Positions 26,694-35,519 of a stretch of DNA of 64,000 nt are shown here, in pieces. How positions within the stretch are numbered: position 1 is the first letter of the stretch; each line of letters starts with the position of its first letter. A program made the position numbers and the translations under genes. This stretch comes from Cognatitamlana sp035818475. Its GTDB lineage: Bacteria; Bacteroidota; Bacteroidia; Flavobacteriales; Flavobacteriaceae. The DNA is taken from NCBI RefSeq assembly GCF_035818475.1, contig NZ_JAYMGV010000001.1:1054001-1118000 (forward strand). The letters run 5' to 3'. The notes beneath the pieces are model-generated. The model had not been told where the DNA came from. It searched no databases and saw nothing but the letters and a program-made list of their open reading frames with translations.

Positions 26694-26701
26694 TATTTTT
26701 G
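26694..26701 (+). promoter_or_regulatory. Candidate -7 box (TATTTTTG)
   Basis: TATTTTTG fits the Bacteroidota -7 consensus TAnnTTTG and lies 29 bases before the TTG start of the WecA-like gene, in the 68-base gap that ends the AT-rich serotype-specific block. No convincing TTG -33 element is at the right spacing, so this is only a weak candidate for an internal promoter. Confidence 0.3.
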
Positions 26702-26730
26702 AAAAATTATTATCTATAGACACGAAGATT

Positions 26731-27879
26731 TTGCCTTTATTTTATTTTTTTTTATTTTTTTTAGGGGCTTATTTAATTACTTTTTTAACCATCCCAAAAA
26801 TTATTGGCTTGGTTGAGTATAAAAACCTCATGGATAACCCCAATAGCAGGAGTTCGCATTTAAGAAGAACACCTACATTAGGTGGTGTAGCTTTTTTTTA
26901 TACCTTAATATTGGCTCTGTTTTTTGCAAATAGCTGGTGCGATTATAATGAAGCCATATATATAATCCCGGGCTTAACCATTTTATTTATTGTTGGGCTT
27001 AAAGATGATCTGGTGGTTTTGTCTCCATATACAAAACTTGGTGCTCAGCTTATTGCTGTCCTTTTTATATTAAGTAATGATAGTTTTACAATTCTTTCTC
27101 TAAATGGATTTTTAGATATATATGAGATTCCTGTTTATCTATATTATATTATTGGGGCTTTTATTATGGTCACCATAATTAACGCCTATAATTTAATTGA
27201 TGGTATAGATGGTTTGGCTGCAATGGTTGGTATTGTGATACTTATTATATACACTACCATTTTTTACATGACCAAAGAATATTTTTTTCTTTTGATCAGC
27301 TTAACTTTAAACGGATGCTTGATAGCTTTTTTAAAATATAACCTGTCGTCAACATCAGAAAAAATATTTATGGGAGACACAGGGTCTTTGATCGTGGGTT
27401 TTGTAATTAGTATTCTTACGCTTAAGTTTTTAGCATTATCTCCCGAAGAATATGATAGTTTACCTTTTTTGATAGAGAATATTCCCTTAATTGCAATTAG
27501 TATATTAATTGTGCCCTTATTTGACACTGCCCGGGTTTTTACAATTAGGTTAGTGCGTAAAAGAAGCCCGTTTTCTCCCGATAGAAATCACACCCATCAT
27601 ATTCTAATAGATTATTTTAAAATCTCTCATCGAAAAGCAAGTTTGATAATTGGTGGTTTTAATTTAATTTTTGTATACCTTATCATTATATTGGGTAGTG
27701 CCTCTTATAATTTTTGGATGGTTACTGCCCTGGTTATTACGGTTGTTTTACTGGGCTATTTTTTTTATCGGTTTGATTATAGTTTTTCAAATATTAGAAG
27801 GAAAATTCGTTTTAGAAAAAAGGTAGATACCGTTAAAGAAAAAGGAAAAAAAATAATTAAACCCCCTAAGGACAATTAA
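26731..27879 (+). CDS. MraY/WecA/TagO family phospho-sugar transferase
   Basis: A 382-residue polytopic membrane enzyme that transfers a sugar 1-phosphate, usually GlcNAc-1-P, to undecaprenyl phosphate. Family motifs are clear: MDNPNSRSSH at 34-43, TPTLGG at 47-52, the Asp-Asp pair in KDD at 91-93, NAYNLIDGIDGLA at 151-163, FMGDTGSL and the histidine motif NHTHHILI. I see no better start than the TTG at 26731: a stop lies upstream in frame and the first membrane helix begins at residue 3. It may start the glycan of this locus; the PHPT enzyme at 30300 is a competing initiator. Confidence 0.88.
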   Translation: MPLFYFFLFFLGAYLITFLTIPKIIGLVEYKNLMDNPNSRSSHLRRTPTLGGVAFFYTLILALFFANSWCDYNEAIYIIPGLTILFIVGLKDDLVVLSPYTKLGAQLIAVLFILSNDSFTILSLNGFLDIYEIPVYLYYIIGAFIMVTIINAYNLIDGIDGLAAMVGIVILIIYTTIFYMTKEYFFLLISLTLNGCLIAFLKYNLSSTSEKIFMGDTGSLIVGFVISILTLKFLALSPEEYDSLPFLIENIPLIAISILIVPLFDTARVFTIRLVRKRSPFSPDRNHTHHILIDYFKISHRKASLIIGGFNLIFVYLIIILGSASYNFWMVTALVITVVLLGYFFYRFDYSFSNIRRKIRFRKKVDTVKEKGKKIIKPPKDN

Positions 27880-27898
27880 AAATAAAAATATTGTTTAA

Positions 27899-29299
27899 AT
27901 GAAAATAGAAAGTATTTGCTGTATTGGAGCTGGTTATGTTGGAGGTCCTACCATGGTCGTTATAGCTAAACAGTGCCCACACATAAAGGTAACCGTTGTT
28001 GATATAAACCAAGCCAGAATTGATGACTGGAATTCTAATGATTGTGGTGAATTACCTATTTTTGAACCGGGTTTGGCTGAGATTGTTAAAGAAACCAGGG
28101 GAAGAAATTTATTCTTTTCAACAAACATAGATAAAGCCATTGATGAGGCTGATATGATTTTCATTTCGGTGAATACTCCAACAAAAACCTACGGTAAAGG
28201 TAAAGGTATGGCCGCTGATTTAAAATATATAGAATTATGTGCAAGGCAAATTGCCAAAGTTTCTAAACAAGATAAAATAGTGGTTGAAAAATCTACACTT
28301 CCAGTGAGAACGGCATCTGCTATTAAAAATATTTTAGATCATACAGGTAACGGGGTCCAATTTCAAATCTTATCGAATCCGGAATTTTTAGCCGAAGGAA
28401 CAGCCGTTCAAGATCTATTAAAACCGGACCGGGTATTAATTGGAGGGGATGCTTCTACTAAAGCAGGGCAAAAAGCCATAGAAGCTTTAGTTGATATTTA
28501 TGCTAATTGGGTGCCTAATGATAAAATCTTAACGACTAATGTTTGGTCTTCAGAGTTATCCAAGCTTACGGCTAATGCTTTTCTGGCACAACGGGTATCC
28601 TCTATAAATGCCATGTCCGAAATTTGTGAAATGACAGGAGCAGATATCAAAGAGGTTTCAAAAGCTATTGGAATGGACTCCAGAATAGGGCCTAAGTTTT
28701 TAAACGCTTCGGTCGGTTTTGGAGGGTCTTGTTTTCAAAAAGATATTTTAAACTTGGTGTATATAGCCAAGAGTTATGGCTTAAATGAGGTTGCCGATTA
28801 TTGGGAACAGGTAGTTTTGATGAACGATCACCAAAAAAATCGTTTTTCAGACAATATAGTAAACACATTGTATAATACTGTGTCTGGTAAAAAAATAGCA
28901 CTTTTAGGTTGGGCCTTTAAAAAAGACACAAATGATACCAGGGAATCAGCAGCTATTAGGGTAGCAGATAATTTACTAAACGAACAAGCTAATCTTTTTG
29001 TTTTTGACCCTAAAGTCACTGAAGAACAAATTTATGCTGATCTTGATTATTTAGGAAACAGATTTCCGGAAGACAACAAGAATTTACTACAGGTATGTAG
29101 CACACCTTATGAAGCGATAGAAGGCGCACATGCTATAGCAATCCTTACCGAATGGGACGAGTTTAAGGCATATGACTGGAAAGAAATATATGAACAGATG
29201 CAAAAACCGGCTTTTATTTTTGATGGAAGAGCTATTTTAGATAAGAGTAAATTGGAAGACATAGGTTTTGTGTATTATCAAATAGGGAGAGGAAATTAG
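27899..29299 (+). CDS. ugd: UDP-glucose 6-dehydrogenase, eukaryotic-type
   Basis: Oxidises UDP-glucose to UDP-glucuronate with two NAD+. At 466 residues it is the long form. The NAD motif is GAGYVGGP at residues 10-17, with the TYGKGKG loop at 97-103; the catalytic cysteine is Cys278 in VGFGGSCFQKD, and WAFKKDTNDTRESAA is the C-terminal UDP site. The GGSCFQKD wording and LPIFEPGLAEI match animal and plant UGDH more closely than the shorter bacterial Ugd, which usually reads GGxCxPKD. The next gene decarboxylates its product. Confidence 0.93.
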   Translation: MKIESICCIGAGYVGGPTMVVIAKQCPHIKVTVVDINQARIDDWNSNDCGELPIFEPGLAEIVKETRGRNLFFSTNIDKAIDEADMIFISVNTPTKTYGKGKGMAADLKYIELCARQIAKVSKQDKIVVEKSTLPVRTASAIKNILDHTGNGVQFQILSNPEFLAEGTAVQDLLKPDRVLIGGDASTKAGQKAIEALVDIYANWVPNDKILTTNVWSSELSKLTANAFLAQRVSSINAMSEICEMTGADIKEVSKAIGMDSRIGPKFLNASVGFGGSCFQKDILNLVYIAKSYGLNEVADYWEQVVLMNDHQKNRFSDNIVNTLYNTVSGKKIALLGWAFKKDTNDTRESAAIRVADNLLNEQANLFVFDPKVTEEQIYADLDYLGNRFPEDNKNLLQVCSTPYEAIEGAHAIAILTEWDEFKAYDWKEIYEQMQKPAFIFDGRAILDKSKLEDIGFVYYQIGRGN

Positions 29300-29305
29300 C
29301 AGCTT

Positions 29306-30292
29306 ATGAAGAGCGTTTTAATAACAGGAGCAGCAGGGTTTTTAGGATCGCATTTATGCGATCGGTTTCTACATGAAGGTCATTATGTAATTGGAATGGA
29401 TAATTTCATTACAGGGGACCAAAAGAATCTTATCCATTTAAAAAACAATCCGAATTTTGAGTTTGTTGAACATGATGTTACAGAATTTATAAACCTTGAA
29501 GGTGACCTGGATTACATATTGCATTTTGCGTCACCGGCAAGTCCCATTGATTATTTAAAAATCCCAATACAAACTTTAAAAGTAGGGTCATTGGGTACGC
29601 ACAATTTATTAGGCTTGGCAAAGACTAAAAACGCCAGAATATTAATTGCTTCTACATCTGAAGTATACGGAGACCCCCTGGTTCATCCACAGACAGAGGA
29701 GTATTATGGTAACGTAAATACCATTGGTCCTAGAGGTGTTTATGATGAAGCTAAACGTTTTCAGGAGTCCATTACGATGGCTTATCACAGGTTTCATGGA
29801 ATTGAAACTCGTATTGTCCGTATCTTTAATACTTATGGCCCCCGTATGCGTCTTAATGATGGTCGTGTCATACCAGCTTTTATGGGGCAGGCTTTACGTG
29901 GTGAAGATTTAACAGTTTTTGGAGATGGGGTACAAACACGTTCATTTTGCTATGTGGATGATCAGGTAGAAGGTATATATAGGCTATTACTAAGTGATTA
30001 TGCCGAACCGGTAAATATTGGTAATCCGCATGAAATCACTATAAAAGATTTTGCTGAAGAGATCATAAAATTGACAGGAACAACACAAAAAATAATATAC
30101 AAAGATTTACCCGTTAATGACCCTATGCAACGTCAACCGGATATCACTTTGGCTAAAAAACTACTGGATTGGGAGCCAAAAGTAGGAAGGGCAGAGGGTA
30201 TGAAAATAACCTTTGATTATTTTAAAAGCTTAACGGAGGAAGAACTTTACAAAAGAGATCACAAAGATTTCTCTGACTACATTAACAAATGA
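29306..30292 (+). CDS. uxs: UDP-glucuronate decarboxylase (UDP-xylose synthase)
   Basis: Converts UDP-glucuronate to UDP-D-xylose with retained NAD+. It is an extended SDR of 328 residues with GAAGFLGSHLCDR at 8-20, DNFITGDQKN at 32-41, SPASP at 76-80, STSEVYGDP from 116, and the catalytic Tyr146 and Lys150 in YDEAK. RIFNTYGPRM and DGVQTRSF are typical UXS segments. It begins 6 bases after ugd, so the two form a UDP-GlcA to UDP-Xyl module. Confidence 0.92.
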   Translation: MKSVLITGAAGFLGSHLCDRFLHEGHYVIGMDNFITGDQKNLIHLKNNPNFEFVEHDVTEFINLEGDLDYILHFASPASPIDYLKIPIQTLKVGSLGTHNLLGLAKTKNARILIASTSEVYGDPLVHPQTEEYYGNVNTIGPRGVYDEAKRFQESITMAYHRFHGIETRIVRIFNTYGPRMRLNDGRVIPAFMGQALRGEDLTVFGDGVQTRSFCYVDDQVEGIYRLLLSDYAEPVNIGNPHEITIKDFAEEIIKLTGTTQKIIYKDLPVNDPMQRQPDITLAKKLLDWEPKVGRAEGMKITFDYFKSLTEEELYKRDHKDFSDYINK

Positions 30293-30299
30293 TTGGTAA

Positions 30300-31709
30300 A
30301 TGGAGTATAGACGCGGAAGATATTCATGGCTATTAAGACCTTTTTTAATAGTATTTGATCTTTTAGTAATCAATATTTTTGCGTTATATTCTTTAAACTT
30401 CAATGAAGAGGATATTTATTTTTTCTCAAATGACTTTTTTAATGATAAGCACACACTGTATATAATTTATTCAGCTACCGTATGGTTCTTTTCCTCATTT
30501 TTATTAAAGTTTTATAAGGTATATAGGTATACGTCATTATTTAAAATTGCATCCCTTTTATTTAAACAGTTCTTTGTTTATGGAATGGCTGTTTATGCAT
30601 TTATAGGTTTTTTTAGAAGTGTTAATCTGGGAGCTTTTGATGTACTAAAGTATCTTTTATTTGTCTTTGCTGCTATTGGTGCAGTAAAAATATTAAGCTA
30701 TTTGATTCTAAAGACTATTAGAGCTTACTTAAAAGGAAACCTAAGAAATGTAGTAATTATTGGTAGCGGTTCTGGAATTGCAGAATTAAAAAATATTTTT
30801 AATCGACAAAGAGAGCTAGGATATAATATAAAGGCATCATTCAGTGATTCATATGATAATGATACAACGGGTAATATTAATGATAGTTTTAATTTTTTAA
30901 AAAACGATAACAGCATTGATGAGCTTTATTGTGCCATAGATGAATTAAGTGAAAAACAAATTAATGAGTATGTAAAATATGCCAATTTAAACCATTGTAA
31001 TATTAAGTTTGTTCCAAACACTTCAAAACTTTTTACAAAACGGCTTCATACGGACTATTATAACTATCTTCCTGTATTATCGATCAAAGAAGGCAGTTTA
31101 AGTAATGATATCAATAAGTTTTTGAAACGCACGTTTGATATTTTATTTTCGTTATTTGTTATAATTTTTGTGCTTTCATGGTTTTCCATAATTTTGTTTA
31201 TTCTGTTGAAAATGGAGTCTAAGGGCCCTTTGTTTTACAGACACAAAAGAAATGGTATAAATTATAAGGAATTTTACTGTTATAAGTACAGGTCGCTAAC
31301 TGTAACTAAGGAAACTAAAGGAACTTATGTAAAACAGGATGACCATCGTGTAACCAAAATAGGTAGGTTTTTGCGAAGAACAAGCATAGATGAGCTTCCT
31401 CAATTTATAAATGTATTGAAAGGAGAAATGAGTGTTGTAGGGCCAAGACCTCATATGCTATCGTATACTGATGATTATTCAAAAAAAATAGATAAATACA
31501 GTTTTATTTTCAGACATCACGTTAAACCAGGTATTACTGGCTTAGCGCAAATAAAAGGTTATAGAGGCGAAGTTGAATCAGATAAGGATATTATTAACCG
31601 TATAAAATATGATAATTTTTATATAGAGAATTGGTCTTTACTGCTGGATATAAATATTATTATTCAAACTATATTGAATGTAGTGAAAGGTGATGAAAAA
31701 GCGTATTGA
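30300..31709 (+). CDS. Polyprenyl glycosylphosphotransferase (WbaP/WcaJ-like PHPT)
   Basis: Transfers a hexose 1-phosphate to undecaprenyl phosphate, the first membrane step of a repeat unit. It has 469 residues: four N-terminal transmembrane helices (about 11-33, 54-71, 90-105, 116-136), a Rossmann-like domain starting IIGSGSGI at 153-160, then the catalytic bacterial sugar transferase domain. That domain starts KRTFDI at 276-281 and carries SIDELPQF with Asp364-Glu365, VVGPRPH ending at 385, and KPGITGLAQIKG. The domain order is that of the full PHPT family. Confidence 0.92.
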   Translation: MEYRRGRYSWLLRPFLIVFDLLVINIFALYSLNFNEEDIYFFSNDFFNDKHTLYIIYSATVWFFSSFLLKFYKVYRYTSLFKIASLLFKQFFVYGMAVYAFIGFFRSVNLGAFDVLKYLLFVFAAIGAVKILSYLILKTIRAYLKGNLRNVVIIGSGSGIAELKNIFNRQRELGYNIKASFSDSYDNDTTGNINDSFNFLKNDNSIDELYCAIDELSEKQINEYVKYANLNHCNIKFVPNTSKLFTKRLHTDYYNYLPVLSIKEGSLSNDINKFLKRTFDILFSLFVIIFVLSWFSIILFILLKMESKGPLFYRHKRNGINYKEFYCYKYRSLTVTKETKGTYVKQDDHRVTKIGRFLRRTSIDELPQFINVLKGEMSVVGPRPHMLSYTDDYSKKIDKYSFIFRHHVKPGITGLAQIKGYRGEVESDKDIINRIKYDNFYIENWSLLLDINIIIQTILNVVKGDEKAY

Positions 31710-32508
31710 TAAAACAAATGTTGTGAATCAAAGGTCATTAGTATCCATAGTAACACCCATGTATGATTCAGAGAGCTATATCTCAGAAACCATTAATACT
31801 GTAATACACCAAACTTATACAAACTGGGAGCTTTTATTAATTGATGATGGATCAAAAGATAATACACTAAAAGTTATCCAACCTTTTTTAGAGGATTTTC
31901 CCAATATAACCCTTCTTAAAAATGATGAAAATTTAGGGGCAGCCCTATCCAGAAACAAAGGGATTAAAGCGGCAAAAGGTGATTATATAGCCTTTTTAGA
32001 TGCAGACGACCTATGGAAGCCCCATAAACTGGAAACCCAGCTGGCCTTTATGAAAAAGCAAAACTGCGCTATTTGTTTCAGCAGTTATGAACTTATTGAT
32101 GAAAAGGGGAACGCTTTAAATAAAGAAGTCAGAGCTTTAAAAGAGTTGACCTACAGCAAGCTTTTAAGAAGCAATTATATTGGTAATTTAACAGGAATAT
32201 ACAGTGTTAAAGTCTTAGGAAAGATCACCTTGCCTAATTTGAGAAAACGACAGGATTGGCTGTTATGGTTAGCTGCCATTAAAAAGTCCGGAAAACCGGC
32301 TTTAGGTATTCAGGAATCACTGGCTTGGTATAGAGTCAGAAAAGGTTCTATGTCTTCCAATAAACTAAATTTGGTAAAGCACAATTATTGGGTTTATAAA
32401 AAGGGTTTAGGCTTTTCTACACTAAAATCAATTTATGTCATGATGGTATTTCTAAAAGAACAGTTTTTAGTAAAGTCCAAACAAACTATCAAGACAGATA
32501 AGACTTGA
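31693..32508 (+). CDS. GT2 family glycosyltransferase
   Basis: 271 residues from the ATG at 31693 (an in-frame GTG lies one codon before). Standard GT-A motifs: SIVTPMYDSESYI, LLIDDGSKDNTL, GAALSRNKGI and the metal site FLDADDLW, followed by RKRQDWLLWL, a common acceptor-side motif of WcaA/EpsE-like transferases. It overlaps the PHPT gene by 17 bases, pointing to coupled translation, and its 3' end overlaps the opposite-strand CapK-like gene by 20 bases. Confidence 0.9.
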   Translation: MKKRIDKTNVVNQRSLVSIVTPMYDSESYISETINTVIHQTYTNWELLLIDDGSKDNTLKVIQPFLEDFPNITLLKNDENLGAALSRNKGIKAAKGDYIAFLDADDLWKPHKLETQLAFMKKQNCAICFSSYELIDEKGNALNKEVRALKELTYSKLLRSNYIGNLTGIYSVKVLGKITLPNLRKRQDWLLWLAAIKKSGKPALGIQESLAWYRVRKGSMSSNKLNLVKHNYWVYKKGLGFSTLKSIYVMMVFLKEQFLVKSKQTIKTDKT

Positions 32509-33892
32509 ATTGCTTAAGTTTTCCTCGGTTTGCTCTTGATAATTGCTCTTTTCTCTCAAAAAGGACGGTTAAATCAGGCTCCAAATAGGTGTCAATAGCA
32601 CGTTGTATGGCTTCTGTTTTTTCTTTTGAAAGGCTGATGGTACTGGTATAACTTATTTTAAACGTATCTATTTTGAGCTGCTCTATGATAAATTCTTTTA
32701 CATGGCCACTATCCTCAATAACAGTTTTAGTAACATAGTAAAAGGTTAAACCAGCCGCTTTTTTTCCACTAGGTAACATGACAATATCATCAGAGCGTCC
32801 GGCTAAGGATTCTAAAATGGGAATTTTTAAGGTGCTGTGTTTAGAAAGCTTTCCAATATCTCCCAAATCATACCTGATAAAAGGATTCGCCTTATTATAA
32901 AGCGATGTGATAACAACTCGCCCTTCCTCTCCATAGGGTAAAACATGATTATTATCATCCAGAATTTCAATAAACAAGTCTTCACTATTTACCAGCCAAG
33001 TAAAATCTTTATTTTGAAAGGCTATCAATCCTAATTCGGCAGCACCATATTCATTAATAACCGGTACTCCAAACTGGGTCTCCATGCATGTTTTGTCCGC
33101 TTCAAACAACATTTCTGAAGTTACAATACAAGCTTTTAATGACGGGCAAATAGTTTTAAGTATGATATCCTGGCGTTGTAAATATTTCGCAAATAGAACA
33201 ATAGCACTAGTGTAGCCGTTTATATAATCAAATTTTGAAGCTTTAAATGTTTCAACGTTGCGTTTTAGTTGCGTATCGCTCAGATCAAAAACAGAGAAGC
33301 GATAGCGTTTGCTTAAAGCATCTTTTATACGCTCTTTGTAATATCCTTTTTTGTTTAATGGGATGCCATAAAATCGAGCTTGCCTGGAATGGTTTAAATC
33401 TAGGTTGAACCATTTATAACGGTCTATAAAAATGGACCAGGTCAAGGCATGGCAAAATTTATCTTTTGCAAAAATAAAGGGTATTCCGGAAGATCCTGAT
33501 GTTTTATGAATATGTACATTTTTGCTTGTAAAACCTTCTGATAACCTATGGCTTAAGGGTTGTTGTAAATGCCGTTTGGTCATGACCGGAACACTGTTCC
33601 AATCAGAAGTATTTACATCTTTTGCAAAGTCCTTATAAAAGGGGTTATGTTTTAAGTGGTAATTTACAATCTCTTGTTTTTTTGCTTCAAGATAGACATT
33701 GAACTCTTGTTCATTTTTATTTTGAATAGCTTTTAACTGACGTTTGGCCCTTTTAATAGGAAAGCCGTTTAGTTGTAAAGAAAGATCAAATAGATTCAAT
33801 TGAAGACAGAATTTGTACGATGCAAAAAACAAATCTAAATATAAATACTGTTTTACGGGCTGATGAGCTAAAAAAATAAAGACATTATTCAT
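32489..33892 (-). CDS. PaaK/CapK-like adenylate-forming enzyme
   Basis: A 467-residue phenylacetate-CoA-ligase-like protein on the opposite strand at the edge of the locus. The ATP loop is TSGSSG at 131-136; further motifs are INGYTSAIVLFAKYL, VINEYGAAELGLI, and NPFIRYDLGDIG (the A8-like Tyr-Asp-x-x-Asp). It differs in detail from the homologue at 22432, so the two are not recent duplicates. Substrate unknown. It is transcribed divergently from purD with about 52 bases between, and ends inside the last codons of the GT2 gene. Confidence 0.8.
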   Translation of the reverse strand: MNNVFIFLAHQPVKQYLYLDLFFASYKFCLQLNLFDLSLQLNGFPIKRAKRQLKAIQNKNEQEFNVYLEAKKQEIVNYHLKHNPFYKDFAKDVNTSDWNSVPVMTKRHLQQPLSHRLSEGFTSKNVHIHKTSGSSGIPFIFAKDKFCHALTWSIFIDRYKWFNLDLNHSRQARFYGIPLNKKGYYKERIKDALSKRYRFSVFDLSDTQLKRNVETFKASKFDYINGYTSAIVLFAKYLQRQDIILKTICPSLKACIVTSEMLFEADKTCMETQFGVPVINEYGAAELGLIAFQNKDFTWLVNSEDLFIEILDDNNHVLPYGEEGRVVITSLYNKANPFIRYDLGDIGKLSKHSTLKIPILESLAGRSDDIVMLPSGKKAAGLTFYYVTKTVIEDSGHVKEFIIEQLKIDTFKISYTSTISLSKEKTEAIQRAIDTYLEPDLTVLFERKEQLSRANRGKLKQFKSYLS

Positions 33893-33912
33893 GTCTAATT
33901 ACAAAAACACGT

Positions 33913-33920
33913 TATTTTTG
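33913..33920 (+). promoter_or_regulatory. Candidate purD promoter -7 box (TATTTTTG)
   Basis: TATTTTTG matches the Bacteroidota TAnnTTTG -7 consensus and ends 24 bases before the purD ATG, in the only gap between purD and the divergent CapK-like gene. No clear TTG element is seen at -33. Confidence 0.45.
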
Positions 33921-33944
33921 CAGCTCATATAAACGTTTCAACAC

Positions 33945-35216
33945 ATGAATATCTTAATTCTAGGTTCTGGTGGGAGAGAACATACTTTTGCATGGAAAAT
34001 AGCTCAAAGTCCAAAATGTAAACAATTATTTGTAGCTCCCGGTAACTCAGGGACAGCTGAAATAGCAACCAATGTTAATATTGGTGTTACGGACTTTTCG
34101 GCTATTAAAGAATTGGTTTTAGATAAGCAAATTGATATGGTGGTTGTAGGGCCTGAAGATCCTTTAGTACAGGGGGTACATGACTACTTTGTAAGCGATG
34201 AAGCGTTAAAACATGTAGCAGTTATTGGTCCCAAAAAGAGGGCTGCGGAGCTGGAAGGAAGCAAAGAGTTTGCCAAGGAGTTTTTATACCGTCATAATAT
34301 CCCAACAGCGGCCTATGAGAGTTTTACAAAGGATACTGTTGAAAAGGGCTATGCCTTTTTAGAGACCTTAAATCCGCCCTACGTTTTAAAAGCAGATGGG
34401 TTGGCAGCAGGTAAAGGAGTCGTTATTTTAAAAGACTTGAACGACGCTAAAGCCGAGTTAAAAAGTATGCTGGTAGATGCTAAATTTGGTCAGGCCAGTA
34501 CCAAAGTTGTTATTGAGGAGTTTTTAGATGGTATAGAGTTAAGTTGTTTTGTGTTAACTGATGGCGAAAACTATAAAATATTACCAACAGCTAAAGATTA
34601 TAAACGTATTGGAGAAGGTGATACCGGTTTAAATACCGGAGGTATGGGAGCAGTGTCTCCGGTGCCTTTTGCAACAGATGAATTTTTGAGCAAAATTGAA
34701 GAACGTATTGTAAAACCTACAATCAATGGGTTTAAGAAAGACAATTTACCTTACGTAGGTTTTGTATTTATTGGATTGATAAAAGTTGGAGATGATCCAA
34801 AAGTCATTGAGTACAATGTAAGAATGGGAGACCCGGAAACTGAGGTTGTTTTTCCAAGACTTAAGAATGATTTAGTTGAGGTACTTCAGGCTATGGCTAA
34901 TGGAACTTTAGATAAAATCAATATTGAAATTGATGAACGGGCAGCAACCACAATTATGTTGGTGTCCGGTGGTTACCCTGAAGCTTATGAGAAAGGTAAA
35001 GAAATTACCGGAGTTGAAACTATTGAGGGATCAATCCCTTTTCATGCAGGGGCCATATTAAAAGAAGGAAAAATTGTGACTTCAGGTGGGCGTGTTATGG
35101 CTATAACATCTTATGGCAATACGTATCAGGAGGCCATAAAAAAATCTTATCAAAATATAGAAAAGCTACATTTTGATAAGATGAATTATCGTAAGGATAT
35201 AGGTTTCGATTTATAA
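33945..35216 (+). CDS. purD: Phosphoribosylamine-glycine ligase (GAR synthetase)
   Basis: Joins glycine to 5-phosphoribosylamine using ATP, step 2 of purine synthesis. It is an ATP-grasp enzyme of 423 residues, normal for PurD. The N-terminal GSGGREHTFAWK is at residues 7-18, APGNSGT at 31-37, VVGPEDPLV at 62-70, the ATP-grasp core includes KADGLAAGKGV, NTGGMGAVSP and EYNVRMGDPETE, and the C-terminal domain ends with TSGGRVMAI and YRKDIGFD. Its last 6 bases overlap the end of the small opposite-strand gene. Confidence 0.96.
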   Translation: MNILILGSGGREHTFAWKIAQSPKCKQLFVAPGNSGTAEIATNVNIGVTDFSAIKELVLDKQIDMVVVGPEDPLVQGVHDYFVSDEALKHVAVIGPKKRAAELEGSKEFAKEFLYRHNIPTAAYESFTKDTVEKGYAFLETLNPPYVLKADGLAAGKGVVILKDLNDAKAELKSMLVDAKFGQASTKVVIEEFLDGIELSCFVLTDGENYKILPTAKDYKRIGEGDTGLNTGGMGAVSPVPFATDEFLSKIEERIVKPTINGFKKDNLPYVGFVFIGLIKVGDDPKVIEYNVRMGDPETEVVFPRLKNDLVEVLQAMANGTLDKINIEIDERAATTIMLVSGGYPEAYEKGKEITGVETIEGSIPFHAGAILKEGKIVTSGGRVMAITSYGNTYQEAIKKSYQNIEKLHFDKMNYRKDIGFDL

Positions 35217-35435
35217 AAACGAGTGCGAAGAAATGCTTTTATCTTCTTCGTTGTTGTCATTAAAGCCTTTTAGCTGTATCATCCAGTAAACCATAGCTAC
35301 AAAGCCAATGATCATAAAAAACCATGAAATAAAGTTAGCTCCAAACCAACTTTCAAGCTCTAAAGCTCTTAAGGCATCTAAAGGAGCAAAAAGAATATCA
35401 AATAAATTCTGTATACCGTAAAAGAAATCTTTCAT
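35211..35435 (-). CDS. Small membrane protein, DUF6341-like
   Basis: 74 residues: a hydrophilic start MKDFFYGIQNLFD, a LFAPLDALRALELESWFG amphipathic stretch, one strong transmembrane segment at about 34-53, then an acidic tail. I believe it matches the flavobacterial family DUF6341, which commonly lies between purD and a DUF6427 gene; from memory. Function unknown. It runs opposite to purD and overlaps its 3' end by 6 bases. Confidence 0.75.
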   Translation of the reverse strand: MKDFFYGIQNLFDILFAPLDALRALELESWFGANFISWFFMIIGFVAMVYWMIQLKGFNDNNEEDKSISSHSFL

Positions 35436-35488
35436 TTTGCGTTTATTTATTATTTACCAACCGTTTTATAGTTAGTATATTTACAAGG

Positions 35489-35519
35489 CAAAAATACAAA
35501 AACACTTAATGTTAACAAG
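35489..35519 (-). promoter_or_regulatory. Candidate promoter of the DUF6341-like gene
   Basis: On the minus strand TATTTTTG (35496 down to 35489) is preceded by TTG (35519-35517) with a 20-base spacer, close to the Bacteroidota TTG-N17..20-TAnnTTTG arrangement. The ATG is about 53 bases further on. The element overlaps the start of the divergent gene, so the two promoters may interfere. Confidence 0.4.

Noticed and set aside
33881..33895. GACAT/ATGTC inverted repeat at the start of the CapK-like gene
   Set aside because: Only five base pairs, overlapping the start codon, with no T run or promoter match; likely chance.
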